64,000 nt of DNA from SKVR01 sp964491395 (GTDB lineage Bacteria > Bacteroidota > Bacteroidia > Bacteroidales > UBA7960): positions 1-64,000 of the forward strand of contig CAZBGI010000005.1 in assembly GCA_964491395.1 (NCBI GenBank), given 5' to 3'. A model generated the notes under the pieces. The model was not told where the DNA came from. It saw only the letters and a list, made by a program, of their open reading frames with translations, and did no database searches. Position 1 is the first letter of the stretch, and every line of letters begins with the position of its first letter. A program made the translations under genes and the position numbers. Shown here piece after piece: positions 8,289-17,888 of this stretch.

Positions 8289-11057
8289 TTGCGTACAAGC
8301 TTATTAGTCAAGTTTTTTATAATCATAACGTTTGGTTATGGGGTTCTTTCCGGCAAAAACCTTTTGGCGGATGTGCGCTGTTCATTGGCGGATTTTTCTG
8401 TCTCTCAAGCTCTCCTGCACACCCCTGCTCAACCTCCGGTGTCATCTGACACCCTGGTAATTCCTGATAATCAACAAGATGAGGTAGGAAACGATAGCAT
8501 TCCCGGGGTTGAGGAAGAACCGGAAAGGCAACGTGGGTCTGCAGTAATGCTTGATTCAAAGGTTGATTATTCTGCTGTAGACTCAACGCGCTTTGATATC
8601 CGCAGACAAGAGGTGCATCTTTGGGGTGATGCAGATTTGAAGTATACCAATATCCATTTACAGGCAGCTTATGTAAGAATCAATTTTAACACCAAGGAAG
8701 TTTATGCAGTAGGAATGCCTGATTCTCTTGATGTAATACAAGGCAATCCGGTTTTTCAGGAAGGTGATCAGAGTTTTGAATCAAAGGAAATCCGGTATAA
8801 CTTTGAAACTCAGAAAGGAAGAACCGTTCAGGTAATTACGGAAGAAGCCGATGGTTTTCTGCATGGGGAAGTGGTTAAAATGATGGAAACCCAAAATGTT
8901 CATGTGAGTTCGGGGAAATATACCACTTGCGATAATCCCGAACCCCATTTTCATATTTCTTTCAATCGTGCCAAAATCGTTCCCAACGATAAAATTATTA
9001 CCAGTGCTCCAAGGCTTACCATTGCCGGTGTGCGGACACCGCTCATTCTTCCCTTTGGCTTTTTTCCCAATACGCGGGGGCAAGCCTCCGGTATTTTGAT
9101 TCCCTCGTATGGAGAAACCCGAAACCGCGGTTTTTATCTCGAAAATGGTGGTTTTTACTGGGGAATTAATGACTATATTGATTTATCCCTGAGAGGAGAT
9201 ATTTATTCCAGGGGAAGCTGGGGAGCAAGAGTGGGGTCGAATTACAGGAAGCGGTATAAGTTTAACGGCAATTTTAATATCAATTATGCTATCAATATCA
9301 TTGGAGAAGAAAACCTTCCCGGATATGAACGAAGCCGTGATTTCCGGGTGATATGGAACCATAGCCAGGATCCCAAAGCCCGGCCCAATAGTGTTTTTCG
9401 CGCCAATGTAAATGCAGGTAGCAGTCAGTACAGTCGCTTTAATCCAAGTTCAACCAACGATTATTTATCCAATACCTTCTCCTCCAACATCAGTTATTCA
9501 GCCAACTGGGCAGGACGCTACAACCTTTCTTTAAATGCACGGCATAGCCAGAATACGATTACCCAGGCGGTGGATTTGAGTCTGCCTGAGGTGGCTTTCA
9601 GCGTGGCGCGTTTTTATCCTTTCAGAAGGAAAAATGTGCAAGGTCCCTTGCGGTGGTATGAAGAAATAACGATGAATTATAACATGAACGCCAGAAATGA
9701 GATTAAAACCAACGAGGAAAATTTGTTTAAAGAAGCTATGTTTGACGGTCTCAGAAGTGGTGTTCAGCATACGATACCCTTAAGCCATTCCTTTCGTATC
9801 TTCAATCACTTTAATCTCAGCAATTCCGTAAATTATACCGAGCGCTGGTATTTTCGCAAAATAGAACAAAACTGGGAACAGGACCCCGATGATGAATTCC
9901 TTGACCCTGCCAACGGACAGGTGGTATCTGATACCATTAGTGGTTTTTATGGGGTGCGGGATTTTAGTTATTCCAGCTCACTGAATACAAGAATATACGG
10001 TATGATTCAACTTAGCAGAGGGCCTGTTACGGCACTGCGGCACGTTGCATCGCCCAGTGTTGGATTTTCTTTGCGGCCCGACTTTGCTGATCCTTTCTGG
10101 GGTTATTATGGCAGCTATTATGATCCGCAAGATGAAAATGAGGTAACTTATTCCTATTTTGCTGGAGAAATGTATGGTACCCCGCAGGCAGGCAGATCGG
10201 GGTCGCTCAATTTTTCCCTCACCAACAATCTGGAAATGAAGGTGAGAAGCCGCAAAGACAGCGTGAACGGAGAACGAAAAATCGCCCTGATAGATAATCT
10301 CAGTATTTCTACCAGTTACGACCTTGCAAGGGATTCTCTTAATCTCAGTGATATCAGAGTAAGCGGGCGAACCCGTCTTTTTGGACAGTTTGACGTAACC
10401 TATTCCGGCACTTGGTCTCCCTATGCAGCAGATAGCCTGGGCAATGCCTACAATACTTTTTTATGGGAAACTGAAAAAAAACTTTTGCGCCTGAGAAACA
10501 GTTCGTGGTCACTGAACTTTAATTATACCCTGAATTCCCCCCAGGGAGGCGCCTCCAATGGAGGTTCCTCAGGGACCTCTCAGCAGCCCTTAAGGGGACA
10601 TGGTGCTGACCCTATGACCGGAAACGGGATGGAGGATGACGAAGATGTGCATGGACAAGATCCCATGGAAACCCCCACCCCTGAGCCCGGCGTTGTTGAT
10701 TACTCCGTGCCCTGGTCGCTGAGGTTCTCTTATTCGTTAAAATACAGCACCAATATTATGTGGCCCGAACAAAGCAGGGATCACACCATTCTTCAAAATC
10801 TGAATTTTTCGGGAGATATTAATCTGACCCCTAACTGGCGAATTGGCTTCAGCAGCGGGTATAATTTTGAAATGAAGGAAATAACCTATACATCCCTTGA
10901 TATTTACCGGGATTTGCATTGCTGGGAGTTGTTAATCAACTGGATACCCTTTGGTTTCCGAAAGAGCTATAACCTTACCCTGAGGGTGAAGTCAAGTGTA
11001 TTGCAAGACCTGAAGCTCACCCGACGCACACACCATCTTGACCGGGTCGAGTTCTGA
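8289..11057 (+). CDS. lptD: LptD-like LPS assembly outer-membrane protein (OstA family)
   Basis: This 922-residue protein fits the Bacteroidota LptD type, which inserts lipopolysaccharide into the outer leaflet. A hydrophobic signal segment (LVKFFIIITFGYGVLSG) comes first. An OstA-like beta-jellyroll follows (about residues 90-240; STRFDIRRQEVHLWGDADL and the following strands). Then comes a large beta-barrel with the family-typical GVRTPLILPFGFFPNTRGQ segment and repeated aromatic strands to the C-terminal LDRVEF. About residues 750-800 form a Gly/Ser/Pro/acidic low-complexity loop, probably surface-exposed. The start is TTG at 8289, as no in-frame ATG precedes the signal peptide. It is divergent from the cell-wall amidase, which fits an envelope theme. 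Confidence 0.9.
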   Translation: MRTSLLVKFFIIITFGYGVLSGKNLLADVRCSLADFSVSQALLHTPAQPPVSSDTLVIPDNQQDEVGNDSIPGVEEEPERQRGSAVMLDSKVDYSAVDSTRFDIRRQEVHLWGDADLKYTNIHLQAAYVRINFNTKEVYAVGMPDSLDVIQGNPVFQEGDQSFESKEIRYNFETQKGRTVQVITEEADGFLHGEVVKMMETQNVHVSSGKYTTCDNPEPHFHISFNRAKIVPNDKIITSAPRLTIAGVRTPLILPFGFFPNTRGQASGILIPSYGETRNRGFYLENGGFYWGINDYIDLSLRGDIYSRGSWGARVGSNYRKRYKFNGNFNINYAINIIGEENLPGYERSRDFRVIWNHSQDPKARPNSVFRANVNAGSSQYSRFNPSSTNDYLSNTFSSNISYSANWAGRYNLSLNARHSQNTITQAVDLSLPEVAFSVARFYPFRRKNVQGPLRWYEEITMNYNMNARNEIKTNEENLFKEAMFDGLRSGVQHTIPLSHSFRIFNHFNLSNSVNYTERWYFRKIEQNWEQDPDDEFLDPANGQVVSDTISGFYGVRDFSYSSSLNTRIYGMIQLSRGPVTALRHVASPSVGFSLRPDFADPFWGYYGSYYDPQDENEVTYSYFAGEMYGTPQAGRSGSLNFSLTNNLEMKVRSRKDSVNGERKIALIDNLSISTSYDLARDSLNLSDIRVSGRTRLFGQFDVTYSGTWSPYAADSLGNAYNTFLWETEKKLLRLRNSSWSLNFNYTLNSPQGGASNGGSSGTSQQPLRGHGADPMTGNGMEDDEDVHGQDPMETPTPEPGVVDYSVPWSLRFSYSLKYSTNIMWPEQSRDHTILQNLNFSGDINLTPNWRIGFSSGYNFEMKEITYTSLDIYRDLHCWELLINWIPFGFRKSYNLTLRVKSSVLQDLKLTRRTHHLDRVEF

Positions 11058-11155
11058 GAATTACCATGATAGATCAGCGGTATATTTTTTTTTGTAAATG
11101 TTTTTTAGAAATAATTAGTGGGTTTAAAAAAAAAATTGAATATTTGCAGTGCTTA

Positions 11156-11241
11156 AAGATCCGGTCATAAAACGCTCAGGAATGCCTGAAAAATGTTGTT
11201 ACATCGGAGGTATCATAAAAAAAAACCGACCGAAGGATCTT
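11156..11241 (+). other. Possible structured RNA element in the 388-bp lptD-11490 gap
   Basis: The gap 11058-11489 has no convincing ORF but a foldable segment. Outer arms AAGATCC+GGTC (11156-11166) and GACC+GAA+GGATCTT (11228-11241) pair over 11 bp with a 3-nt bulge. They enclose a 5-bp hairpin TCAGG-AATG-CCTGA (11176-11189) and a 4-bp hairpin ATGT-TGTT-ACAT (11193-11204). A TATTTGCA sequence, close to a -7 element, lies just upstream at 11141. It could be a small RNA or a 5' leader of the next operon. I cannot assign it to a known RNA family. Confidence 0.3.
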
Positions 11242-11489
11242 GAATAATTGGATTGTCAGCGTAATGCATATGGATTTGTCAAACAGCATCTGTTGCATGA
11301 ATAATAATAATTTTGAACGGCGCATGAGAGTAATTTTAATTTGAAAAACAATAACTGCATGCTCTTTTTTCCATTAACCCATTAATAAAAACATCAGCCG
11401 ATGAAGTAAGTCATGAAGTTTCGCTTGAAGAACAAACGTAACGCATGCCGAGTTTCATCGATTATCTTAATTTAAAAATCTATAAGAAG

Positions 11490-12083
11490 ATGAAAACTGT
11501 TATTCAAATTGTAATGGCCCTGATAATTGTTCTTTTGGGTTATTTTATTTATGAAAGTATAATGGAGCCTGTGAAATTTAACGATGAGTTAAATAAACGG
11601 GAAGACAGGATTGTACAAAGGCTGAAAGACATCAGGCAGGTGCAGGTGGCGCATCGTTCACGGTATGATTCATTTGTCAGTGATATGGACTCGCTGATTA
11701 GTTTTTACAAAAACGATTCTCTACCCCTTTTAAAGGCTTTTGGTACAGTGCCTGATAGTTTAACCGAATCTGAAGCTATAGAGTTGGGCATTGTTCAGCG
11801 CGATACTTCATGGGTGATGGCCAGGGACAGTTTATTGCGCAAAGCACGCTATCCTATTGACTCTCTGGGTTATGTTCCCTATACCGATGGAGTGAAATTT
11901 ACCATGGATGCCGGTGAAATTGAAAGAGGTCTTACGAAATTACCCGTTTTTGAGGCCTATGTGCTGCCCACCGATTATCTAAAAGATCTTGATCGTTGGA
12001 GAGTTTATTACACTGGCGATATTGAAGCCGGTTTGCGTGTAGGTTCTATGTTCGAAGCTTCCACCGACGGAAACTGGGAATAA
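11490..12083 (+). CDS. Membrane-anchored hypothetical protein of Bacteroidota
   Basis: About 197 residues with one N-terminal transmembrane helix (VIQIVMALIIVLLGYFIYESI) and a soluble, presumably periplasmic, domain beginning with a charged helix (LNKREDRIVQRLKDIRQVQ). I chose the ATG at 11490 because it places the anchor at the very N-terminus; an in-frame ATG at 11445 would add 15 residues. The family is not recognised. The helix-then-short-domain layout resembles pilin-like or division-scaffold subunits, but there is no defining motif. It ends 8 bp before the DUF3822 gene, so the two and probably rsmD-coaD are cotranscribed. Confidence 0.75.
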   Translation: MKTVIQIVMALIIVLLGYFIYESIMEPVKFNDELNKREDRIVQRLKDIRQVQVAHRSRYDSFVSDMDSLISFYKNDSLPLLKAFGTVPDSLTESEAIELGIVQRDTSWVMARDSLLRKARYPIDSLGYVPYTDGVKFTMDAGEIERGLTKLPVFEAYVLPTDYLKDLDRWRVYYTGDIEAGLRVGSMFEASTDGNWE

Positions 12084-12097
12084 TAATACCTGTGACA

Positions 12098-12967
12098 ATG
12101 CATATTCCCTTTCAGGAAATACTCAGTATTCAGGATGCGGAACATGTATTGAACAATTCCGGTAAAAACTTCTTATCCATCGAGCTTTCGCCCGGTGGAT
12201 TTTCTTATTGTGTGCTCGATACGGAAAGATTCAAGTATACATTGCTTGAATCTTTTCGTGTTGAAAACAAAAGCGGATATTCCATCACTGCCGATTTCCT
12301 GGAATATATCGCCAAGGAAAAAAAGTTCCTGACTGCGTATTATCAACGAATCAGTTTGTCGTTGTTGAGCCAGGGGGTTACTCTTGTTCCTGCTGAGCTT
12401 TTCTCTTACCTGGAAAAAGGAAAATTTATCGATTTTAATGTGTATCCGGATAAGGATTACGAGGTTAAGGTGGATAAACTCAACAATCTTTCTGCCTATG
12501 CCTTGTATCCCTTCCCAAAGGTATTGCTTCAGAAAGTCAATTATCTGTTTCCCGGTTGCCGCATCAGGCATATATCTACCAGCCTCATAGAAAATATTCT
12601 TTACATGGTAAGGTACGGGCGATTCAGCCCGCAGCTGGTGCTCAGTGTGCAGGAAGACCAGTTTCAAATGATGATTTTTGATAACAGCAACCTGGTTTTC
12701 TATAATTTATTTTCGTATAAAACGGTAGATGATCTGTTCTACTATCTGTTTTTTGTGCTGGAACAGCTCGAATTGCAGGCCGAGAAGCTGGATGCCATGC
12801 TTTACGGAGAAGTAAGCATTGAAAGCGAATTGTACAAAAAGATCCGATTGTATGTAAAATCGGTTTCTTTTGGTCCACGCAGTGAACTATTCAAATACAG
12901 CGACTGTTTTGATGACATTCCCCATCATTACTATTTTAGTCTTTTAAATCTGAATTCATGCGGATAA
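12098..12967 (+). CDS. DUF3822 family protein
   Basis: This is a Bacteroidota protein of about 289 residues matching the DUF3822 family, typically encoded directly upstream of rsmD as here. Sequence hallmarks are the N-terminal LSIELSPGGFSYCVLD strand pair and the central FPGCRIRHISTSLIENILY segment. The alternation of strands suggests a duplicated actin-like (ASKHA) fold, but no nucleotide-binding residues can be assigned and the function is unknown. ATG at 12098 is preferred over the GTG at 12092, which would only add two residues. It overlaps the rsmD start by 10 bp, a sign of translational coupling. Confidence 0.82.
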   Translation: MHIPFQEILSIQDAEHVLNNSGKNFLSIELSPGGFSYCVLDTERFKYTLLESFRVENKSGYSITADFLEYIAKEKKFLTAYYQRISLSLLSQGVTLVPAELFSYLEKGKFIDFNVYPDKDYEVKVDKLNNLSAYALYPFPKVLLQKVNYLFPGCRIRHISTSLIENILYMVRYGRFSPQLVLSVQEDQFQMMIFDNSNLVFYNLFSYKTVDDLFYYLFFVLEQLELQAEKLDAMLYGEVSIESELYKKIRLYVKSVSFGPRSELFKYSDCFDDIPHHYYFSLLNLNSCG

Positions 12968-13497
12968 TCGGCGGAAAACATCAACGACGACAAATCATTG
13001 CTCCTGCAAAACTGCCTGTCAGGCCTACCACAGATATGGCCAAAGAAGCCTTGTTCAGTATAATCAACAATCATTTTAGTTTTGAAGATATTTATGTGCT
13101 GGATCTTTTTGCCGGTACCGGGAATATATCTTACGAGTTTGCCTCCAGGGGAGCTGTTGAAGTAATTGCGGTTGATATCAATAACCATTGTGTGCAATTT
13201 ATCAAAAAAACAGCCGAGGCACTGGAAATGGAAAATCTAAGGGCTGTCAGGGCCGAAACATTTCACTTTCTGGGTTTTTGCAACACTTCCTTTGATATCG
13301 TGTTTGCCGATCCTCCTTACGACCTGGAAGGGATTCCTGATATTCCCACCAAAGTGTTGGATGCACAAATTGTGAAGCCTGATGGCTGGCTGGTGGTAGA
13401 ACATGGCGAAAATATCAATTTCTCAGATCATCCTTCTTTTGTTGAAAAAAGAAGATACGGAAAGGTCCATTTCAGTTTTTTTAAACCCACAATATAA
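12958..13497 (+). CDS. rsmD: 16S rRNA (guanine(966)-N(2))-methyltransferase RsmD
   Basis: RsmD methylates G966 of 16S rRNA in the 30S subunit using S-adenosylmethionine. The 179-residue chain has the N-terminal MRIIGGKHQRRQI opening, the RPTTDMAKEALFSI segment, the SAM-binding VLDLFAGTGNISYE loop (residues about 48-61) and the catalytic DPPYD motif (about 120). Length and motif order are normal for the family. Its start overlaps the DUF3822 stop, and coaD begins 12 bp after its end, the classic rsmD-coaD pairing. Confidence 0.96.
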   Translation: MRIIGGKHQRRQIIAPAKLPVRPTTDMAKEALFSIINNHFSFEDIYVLDLFAGTGNISYEFASRGAVEVIAVDINNHCVQFIKKTAEALEMENLRAVRAETFHFLGFCNTSFDIVFADPPYDLEGIPDIPTKVLDAQIVKPDGWLVVEHGENINFSDHPSFVEKRRYGKVHFSFFKPTI

Positions 13498-13509
13498 TCC
13501 CAGTATACT

Positions 13510-13971
13510 ATGGCAAAAATTGCAGTATTCCCGGGCTCCTTTGACCCGATAACCATCGGTCACGAATCAATTGTATTAAGGGCTATTCCCTTGTTTGATA
13601 AAATCATTATTGCGGTGGGGGTTAATGCAGATAAAACCGGTTTTTTTCCCGTTGAAAAAAGAGTGGATTGGCTGGAGAAAGTTTTTGAAGCTTATCCTTC
13701 TGTTGAAGTGCAAACCTACCAGGGACTTACGGTTGATTTTTGTAAGAAAAACAATATAGGCTTTATTCTCAGAGGGTTACGCACTTCTGCCGATTTTGAG
13801 TTTGAGCGCAGCATAGGGCAGATAAACAAGCAGATGCATCCCGATATTGAAACTGTTTTCTTACTCACCACCCCCGAGCATTCTGCCCTTAATTCTTCTA
13901 TTGTAAGAGATATTATCCGCAACAATGGTGATGCAACTCCTTTTGTTCCTGATCAGGTTCGATTCAGTTGA
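13510..13971 (+). CDS. coaD: Phosphopantetheine adenylyltransferase
   Basis: CoaD joins 4'-phosphopantetheine and ATP to give dephospho-CoA, the penultimate step of CoA synthesis. The 153-residue protein has the nucleotidyltransferase signature FPGSFDPITIGHESIV (TIGH as the T/HxGH motif) at residues about 7-22, the substrate-binding GLRTSADFEFE segment, and the HSALNSSIVRDI motif near the C-terminus. It sits 12 bp after rsmD in the same transcript. Confidence 0.97.
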   Translation: MAKIAVFPGSFDPITIGHESIVLRAIPLFDKIIIAVGVNADKTGFFPVEKRVDWLEKVFEAYPSVEVQTYQGLTVDFCKKNNIGFILRGLRTSADFEFERSIGQINKQMHPDIETVFLLTTPEHSALNSSIVRDIIRNNGDATPFVPDQVRFS

Positions 13972-14129
13972 AAAGAAACTGTACTGAGGATTTGCTTGTG
14001 CCACATGCCTGCACACTATTTTTTACCTGTTTTCGTTTGTCTGTCGTAAGGAATGTCAATATATGGTGTAGATTGTATGCTGTAAAAAAAATATCATGAC
14101 AGCAGCAACACTTCCTAAATAAAGATTGT

Positions 14130-15563
14130 ATGGTTGCATTTATGAACCGAATTGTTTTTTTACTATCGGTATTTCTGGTTTCTTTTTCTGGAGAAGCCAA
14201 CGAATTTGAAATTACCATCTCAGGTAATTTTCCCGGAGCTGAAGGACGGGAAATCCGGTTAATGGAATATGGTGATCTGATTACTTTTCGTGAAATACCG
14301 GTTACTTCTGCTGTCATTGACGACAACGGTGATTTCTCTTTTACTTTCTCACGGTTTGAGGAATCGTATGTTTTTTTTCGCATTGACTACGCCAAAGCTG
14401 GAATTTTTGTGCAACCGGGACAGAAGTACTTTTTGCAATGGGATAGGGTTGATTTTGACCAGCTGGATGATCGCATTAACCCACACCTCAACCCCTTGAA
14501 ATTTACCTTTGAACTTACCGAAGAAGGCTCCAGCCTGAATCAGGATATTAATGAATTTGAGGAGGAATTTTTCAGCCTTCTTAAAGAAAAATTTGTAACC
14601 ATTCAGACTTCACGAAATGTGAAGATGTTTAATGACATAAAACTGCATACTGATACCCTTTTTGAAGACGTGGAAAATCAGTATTTTCGTGACTATTACC
14701 GATACACTTATGGTTTCTATACCCAGGTGGCCAACCTGAGCCGTTTTGAAACCCTGGTCCGGGAGTATTTTGTCAATCAACCTGTATTGTACAACAATAC
14801 TCAATACATGGACTTATTTAATACCCTGTTTGATACTTACATATTTGCAGGTAGCAGAAGCATCAGCAACTACGATTTGCGTTATACCATCAATGAACTC
14901 AATAGTTATCATGCGTTGATGGATTCTTTGGGCAAAGATACCCTACTGCGCAATGAGGTTTTTCGGGAACTTGTTATGCTTAAGGGTTTACAGGATATGG
15001 AGGGGAACCCTGATTACCGGCCTTCAAATGTTAACGACATTCTCTCGTGGGTGAAGGAAAACAGCAAATTTCCTCAACATCGGGTTATCGCAGAAAACAT
15101 CCTTTTTAAGAAAATGCATCTCCGGGAAGGTACTGATCTGCCTGCCTTTGAGTTAATTGATGAGAATACGGGAACCCCTGTGAATATACCCGGCGATTAT
15201 CAGGGGAAATATCTTTATATTGCTTTCTGGGCGAGCTGGTGTGAGAACTGTATGCTTGATTTTATTGCCTTGCAGCAAATTTACCAGGAACATGAAGAAG
15301 ATCTGGCCATTGTTACAATCTCTACTGATCGTTACAAAGAAGAACTGAGCAGCTTTTTAGAGCAACAGAATTTTCCCTGGAGAAGCTTTCATTTTGACAA
15401 TAACTTCCAGTTGCTGGATACCTACCAGGTGCGAGGCCTGCCTTTATACGTGCTGGCAGACAGGAACGGGAAAGTATTGGATTTTCCGGCCCGCAGACCC
15501 ACAGGCGAACTCAAAACCTTTCTGGAACGGCTTTTACATCAGGAGCGAAACCCACGCAGATAA
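14130..15563 (+). CDS. TlpA-like thioredoxin-family protein, exported
   Basis: This 477-residue protein has a signal peptide (IVFLLSVFLVSFSGEA), an N-terminal strand-rich segment (about 25-110) like the DUF4369-type domains of Bacteroidota oxidoreductases, a helical middle, and a C-terminal thioredoxin fold (about 345-470). The active site is WASWCENC, a CxxC motif with Glu-Asn between the cysteines, and the cis-proline region is VRGLPLYVLADRNG. It probably reduces periplasmic disulfides; the partner is unknown. ATG at 14142 gives the tidiest signal peptide; ATG at 14130 adds four residues. Its 3' end overlaps the converging Nudix gene by 25 bp. Confidence 0.86.
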   Translation: MVAFMNRIVFLLSVFLVSFSGEANEFEITISGNFPGAEGREIRLMEYGDLITFREIPVTSAVIDDNGDFSFTFSRFEESYVFFRIDYAKAGIFVQPGQKYFLQWDRVDFDQLDDRINPHLNPLKFTFELTEEGSSLNQDINEFEEEFFSLLKEKFVTIQTSRNVKMFNDIKLHTDTLFEDVENQYFRDYYRYTYGFYTQVANLSRFETLVREYFVNQPVLYNNTQYMDLFNTLFDTYIFAGSRSISNYDLRYTINELNSYHALMDSLGKDTLLRNEVFRELVMLKGLQDMEGNPDYRPSNVNDILSWVKENSKFPQHRVIAENILFKKMHLREGTDLPAFELIDENTGTPVNIPGDYQGKYLYIAFWASWCENCMLDFIALQQIYQEHEEDLAIVTISTDRYKEELSSFLEQQNFPWRSFHFDNNFQLLDTYQVRGLPLYVLADRNGKVLDFPARRPTGELKTFLERLLHQERNPRR

Positions 15564-16171
15564 TGTTTGCTGAAGAATTCTACCAATGCCCTGATGGAGG
15601 GAAATGCTTCTGAAAGTATCTCCTGACTTACAGGCATCTGTACCCATCGTGCTTCTGTTATCCCCTCTTCTCTTTGTATTTTTAGCGGCTGACTGACAGT
15701 AGCATACATATGAAACCATATTGACCTCTTTAAGGCATACCGGGAGGGTGACAGGGGATAAATATGATAGGTATCCGGCAAATGTCCCACAATTTTCAAG
15801 GCTGAAATTCCACATTCCTCCTCAACCTCCCGCAGTGCGGTTTCTTCTGTACTTTCAGCTCCTTCCGGTTTACCCTTGGGTAAATCCCATTTGTCATTTC
15901 TGAAAATGAATAAAATTTCTTTATCTGAGTTCTGTATCAGTCCGCCAGCGGCAATGATTTCTGTAAGGTTTTTTCTGAAATATTCCAGTATCTTTTCCGG
16001 AGTTTCCCCCTCTATCAGCAGGCTTCCGTTTTTCTTGCCTTCTTCAATGTCTTTCAGCACTGAGAAAATCCCTTTTTTTTTCAATTCTGTAAAAACAATT
16101 TTATGCTCAATTTGAGAATGAGAAGCCGGGGAGAGCCTTATTTCCGTGTTGTTATAAAAAATCTGATTCAT
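15539..16171 (-). CDS. Nudix hydrolase
   Basis: The central domain carries a complete Nudix box: GKPEGAESTEETALREVEEECGI matches GX5EX7REUXEEXGU, with the metal-binding Glu residues present. Such enzymes hydrolyse nucleoside-diphosphate-linked substrates. The ~85-residue N-terminal part (MNQIFYNNTEIRLSP to EKILEYFRKNL) is not part of the Nudix fold and is typical of a Bacteroidota NUDIX subgroup. The substrate cannot be predicted. The stop lies inside the end of the thioredoxin gene on the other strand. A 450-bp non-coding gap follows before pyrE. Confidence 0.9.
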   Translation of the reverse strand: MNQIFYNNTEIRLSPASHSQIEHKIVFTELKKKGIFSVLKDIEEGKKNGSLLIEGETPEKILEYFRKNLTEIIAAGGLIQNSDKEILFIFRNDKWDLPKGKPEGAESTEETALREVEEECGISALKIVGHLPDTYHIYPLSPSRYALKRSIWFHMYATVSQPLKIQREEGITEARWVQMPVSQEILSEAFPSIRALVEFFSKHYLRGFRS

Positions 16172-16512
16172 ATCATGTCAGGTTTTGCAGGCTAAATTAC
16201 TTCATTTTAAATCAAAACAAGAATTATAAAACAGGATTGTGGGCAACATTGCATAGTTTATTGGTCGTTTCTTTCATGGTACTGACTAAGGCTAAGTTTT
16301 TTACCATGATAAATAAAAAAGAGTATTCTGTCCGGTTCAATGAAAGTCAATAGTCGCAAAACATTTCTCATTTATTTGTAGCTTTGGGAAGGCAGGCAGT
16401 ACAACAGACCAGTCCTGTTCTTTATCATGATAAGCGTGCCAAACAGTAAACAATCGAGAAAAGGGGACCGGATAAGTGCATAAGACCATTTTACTTTTTC
16501 ATAAAAAATCCG

Positions 16513-16520
16513 TAGGTTTG
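16513..16520 (+). promoter_or_regulatory. Putative -7 element (TAGGTTTG) for pyrE
   Basis: TAGGTTTG matches TAnnTTTG 104 bp before the pyrE start. A second match, TAGCTTTG, lies at 16379-16386. The remaining gap (16172-16623) shows no ORF or obvious attenuator hairpin. Confidence 0.35.
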
Positions 16521-16623
16521 CCGGCAATTGGCTGCACACACAGGGTACTGTGTTATGTTTTGATATTAAGAGGTTAGGAATTGTTCACGACTTTGTTAAT
16601 TTCCGGAAGTATAGAAAGAAAAA

Positions 16624-17268
16624 ATGAACTTTATGAATCAGACAGGAACAAAAGAAAAAGTTGCCCAATATTTACTTGAGATTCAGGCTGTAAAGCTGAA
16701 TGTTACAGAACCCTTTACCTGGGCCAGTGGCCTTAAGTCGCCTATTTACTGCGATAATCGCAGGATTCTTTCCTTTCCCGAGGTTCGGAAAGATATCAGA
16801 AAGTCGTTGGCGCAAAAAGTAAGGGAGCATTTTCCCGGGGCAGAAGTCATAGCCGGAGTAGCTACAGGAGCTATCGCTCATGGAGTGCTGGTGGCTGAAG
16901 AACTCAATCTGCCTTTTGTATACGTGCGCAGTTCACAGAAAGAGCATGGACTGGGCAATCAGATAGAAGGACATCTGCCGGAAGGAAAAAAAGTGGTGGT
17001 AATTGAAGATTTGGTTTCAACAGGCCAAAGTAGTCTTGCAGCCGTAGATGCACTCATCAATGCCAGGGTAGAGGTGTTGGGAATGATAGCCATCTTTACT
17101 TACGGACTGGACAGTGCCAGGCAAAACATGGAATCGGCCAAATGTACACTTTATACCCTTACTGATTTTAACACTCTGATACAACAGGCTGTAAATATGG
17201 GCGTTATGCATCATAGCAGCCTGGAGTCTCTTGAGCAATGGCGAGAGAATCCCAAAGCGTGGAAATAA
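16624..17268 (+). CDS. pyrE: Orotate phosphoribosyltransferase
   Basis: PyrE converts orotate and PRPP to orotidine 5'-monophosphate in pyrimidine synthesis. The 214-residue length fits the bacterial dimeric enzyme. Visible features are the FTWASGLKSPIYCDNRRI substrate segment (about 27-44), the catalytic loop RSSQKEHGLGNQIEG (Lys and His present), and the PRPP-binding motif VVVIEDLVSTGQSS (about 125-138). The first Met is used; an alternative Met lies at residue 4. It is followed after 213 bp by an SRPBCC gene on the same strand, a pairing common in Bacteroidota. Confidence 0.96.
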   Translation: MNFMNQTGTKEKVAQYLLEIQAVKLNVTEPFTWASGLKSPIYCDNRRILSFPEVRKDIRKSLAQKVREHFPGAEVIAGVATGAIAHGVLVAEELNLPFVYVRSSQKEHGLGNQIEGHLPEGKKVVVIEDLVSTGQSSLAAVDALINARVEVLGMIAIFTYGLDSARQNMESAKCTLYTLTDFNTLIQQAVNMGVMHHSSLESLEQWRENPKAWK

Positions 17269-17481
17269 AGGTAAAAAAACCGGGTTATGATAATACTATT
17301 GATGCATAAGCGGATAACCCTAATCTGGTTGCAAGTTGAAACATCCAATACAGATAGTGTTTTCTGCTTGTCCCATTGAAAAAGCAGGGAAGGTTATCAA
17401 ACCCTTGAAAGACAAATTGAGAAATGTGAATCTTCCGGCTGGAAGAAAATTCTTACTGAAAATCCCGATAACCCTTATACT

Positions 17482-17883
17482 ATGACAGAATTTATGAGTG
17501 AAAGAGTGAAGCTAAATGCTTCCTCCGGCGATGTTTTTACCTTCATGGGCGATTTTACCAATTTTGGGAAACTCATGCCTGAACAGATTAAAAACTGGAA
17601 AGCAGATACTGACAGTTGTTCTTTTACCATTGAAGGTATGGCTGATTTAAATATGCGAATAGCATCAAGAACACCTGATAAGAATATCCATATTGTTGCC
17701 GATGGCAAAAACCCGATAGATTATACCCTGGATGTTTTTTTCTTTCCCGTGGACTCAGAAACCTGCCAGGCTGAGATCGTTTTCAATGCAGAACTGAATC
17801 CTTTCATTAAGGCCGTTGCTTCCAGGCCCCTGCAGAATTTTGTAAATATGCTGGCTCAGAAATTACAACAGCATTTTGCCTGA
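17482..17883 (+). CDS. SRPBCC (START/Bet v1-like) family protein
   Basis: A 133-residue protein with the layout of a small SRPBCC helix-grip domain: an N-terminal strand with SERVKLNASSGDVFTFMGD, a middle set of strands, and a long C-terminal helix (FIKAVASRPLQNFVNMLAQK). Members bind hydrophobic ligands, but the ligand here is unknown. It lies 213 bp after pyrE and converges with birA, only 5 bp between stops. The gap 17269-17481 contains a 7-bp inverted repeat, GGGTTAT (17282) and ATAACCC (17314), with a 25-nt loop and no T tract. Confidence 0.78.
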   Translation: MTEFMSERVKLNASSGDVFTFMGDFTNFGKLMPEQIKNWKADTDSCSFTIEGMADLNMRIASRTPDKNIHIVADGKNPIDYTLDVFFFPVDSETCQAEIVFNAELNPFIKAVASRPLQNFVNMLAQKLQQHFA

Positions 17884-17888
17884 CGTTT

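Noticed and set aside
12173..12667. 164-codon antisense ORF in the DUF3822 gene
   Set aside because: Shadow of a real gene with conserved neighbours on both sides.
15539..15563. 25-bp overlap of convergent gene ends (thioredoxin and Nudix)
   Set aside because: Both reading frames are complete and the overlap covers only tail residues; a common effect of compact genomes.
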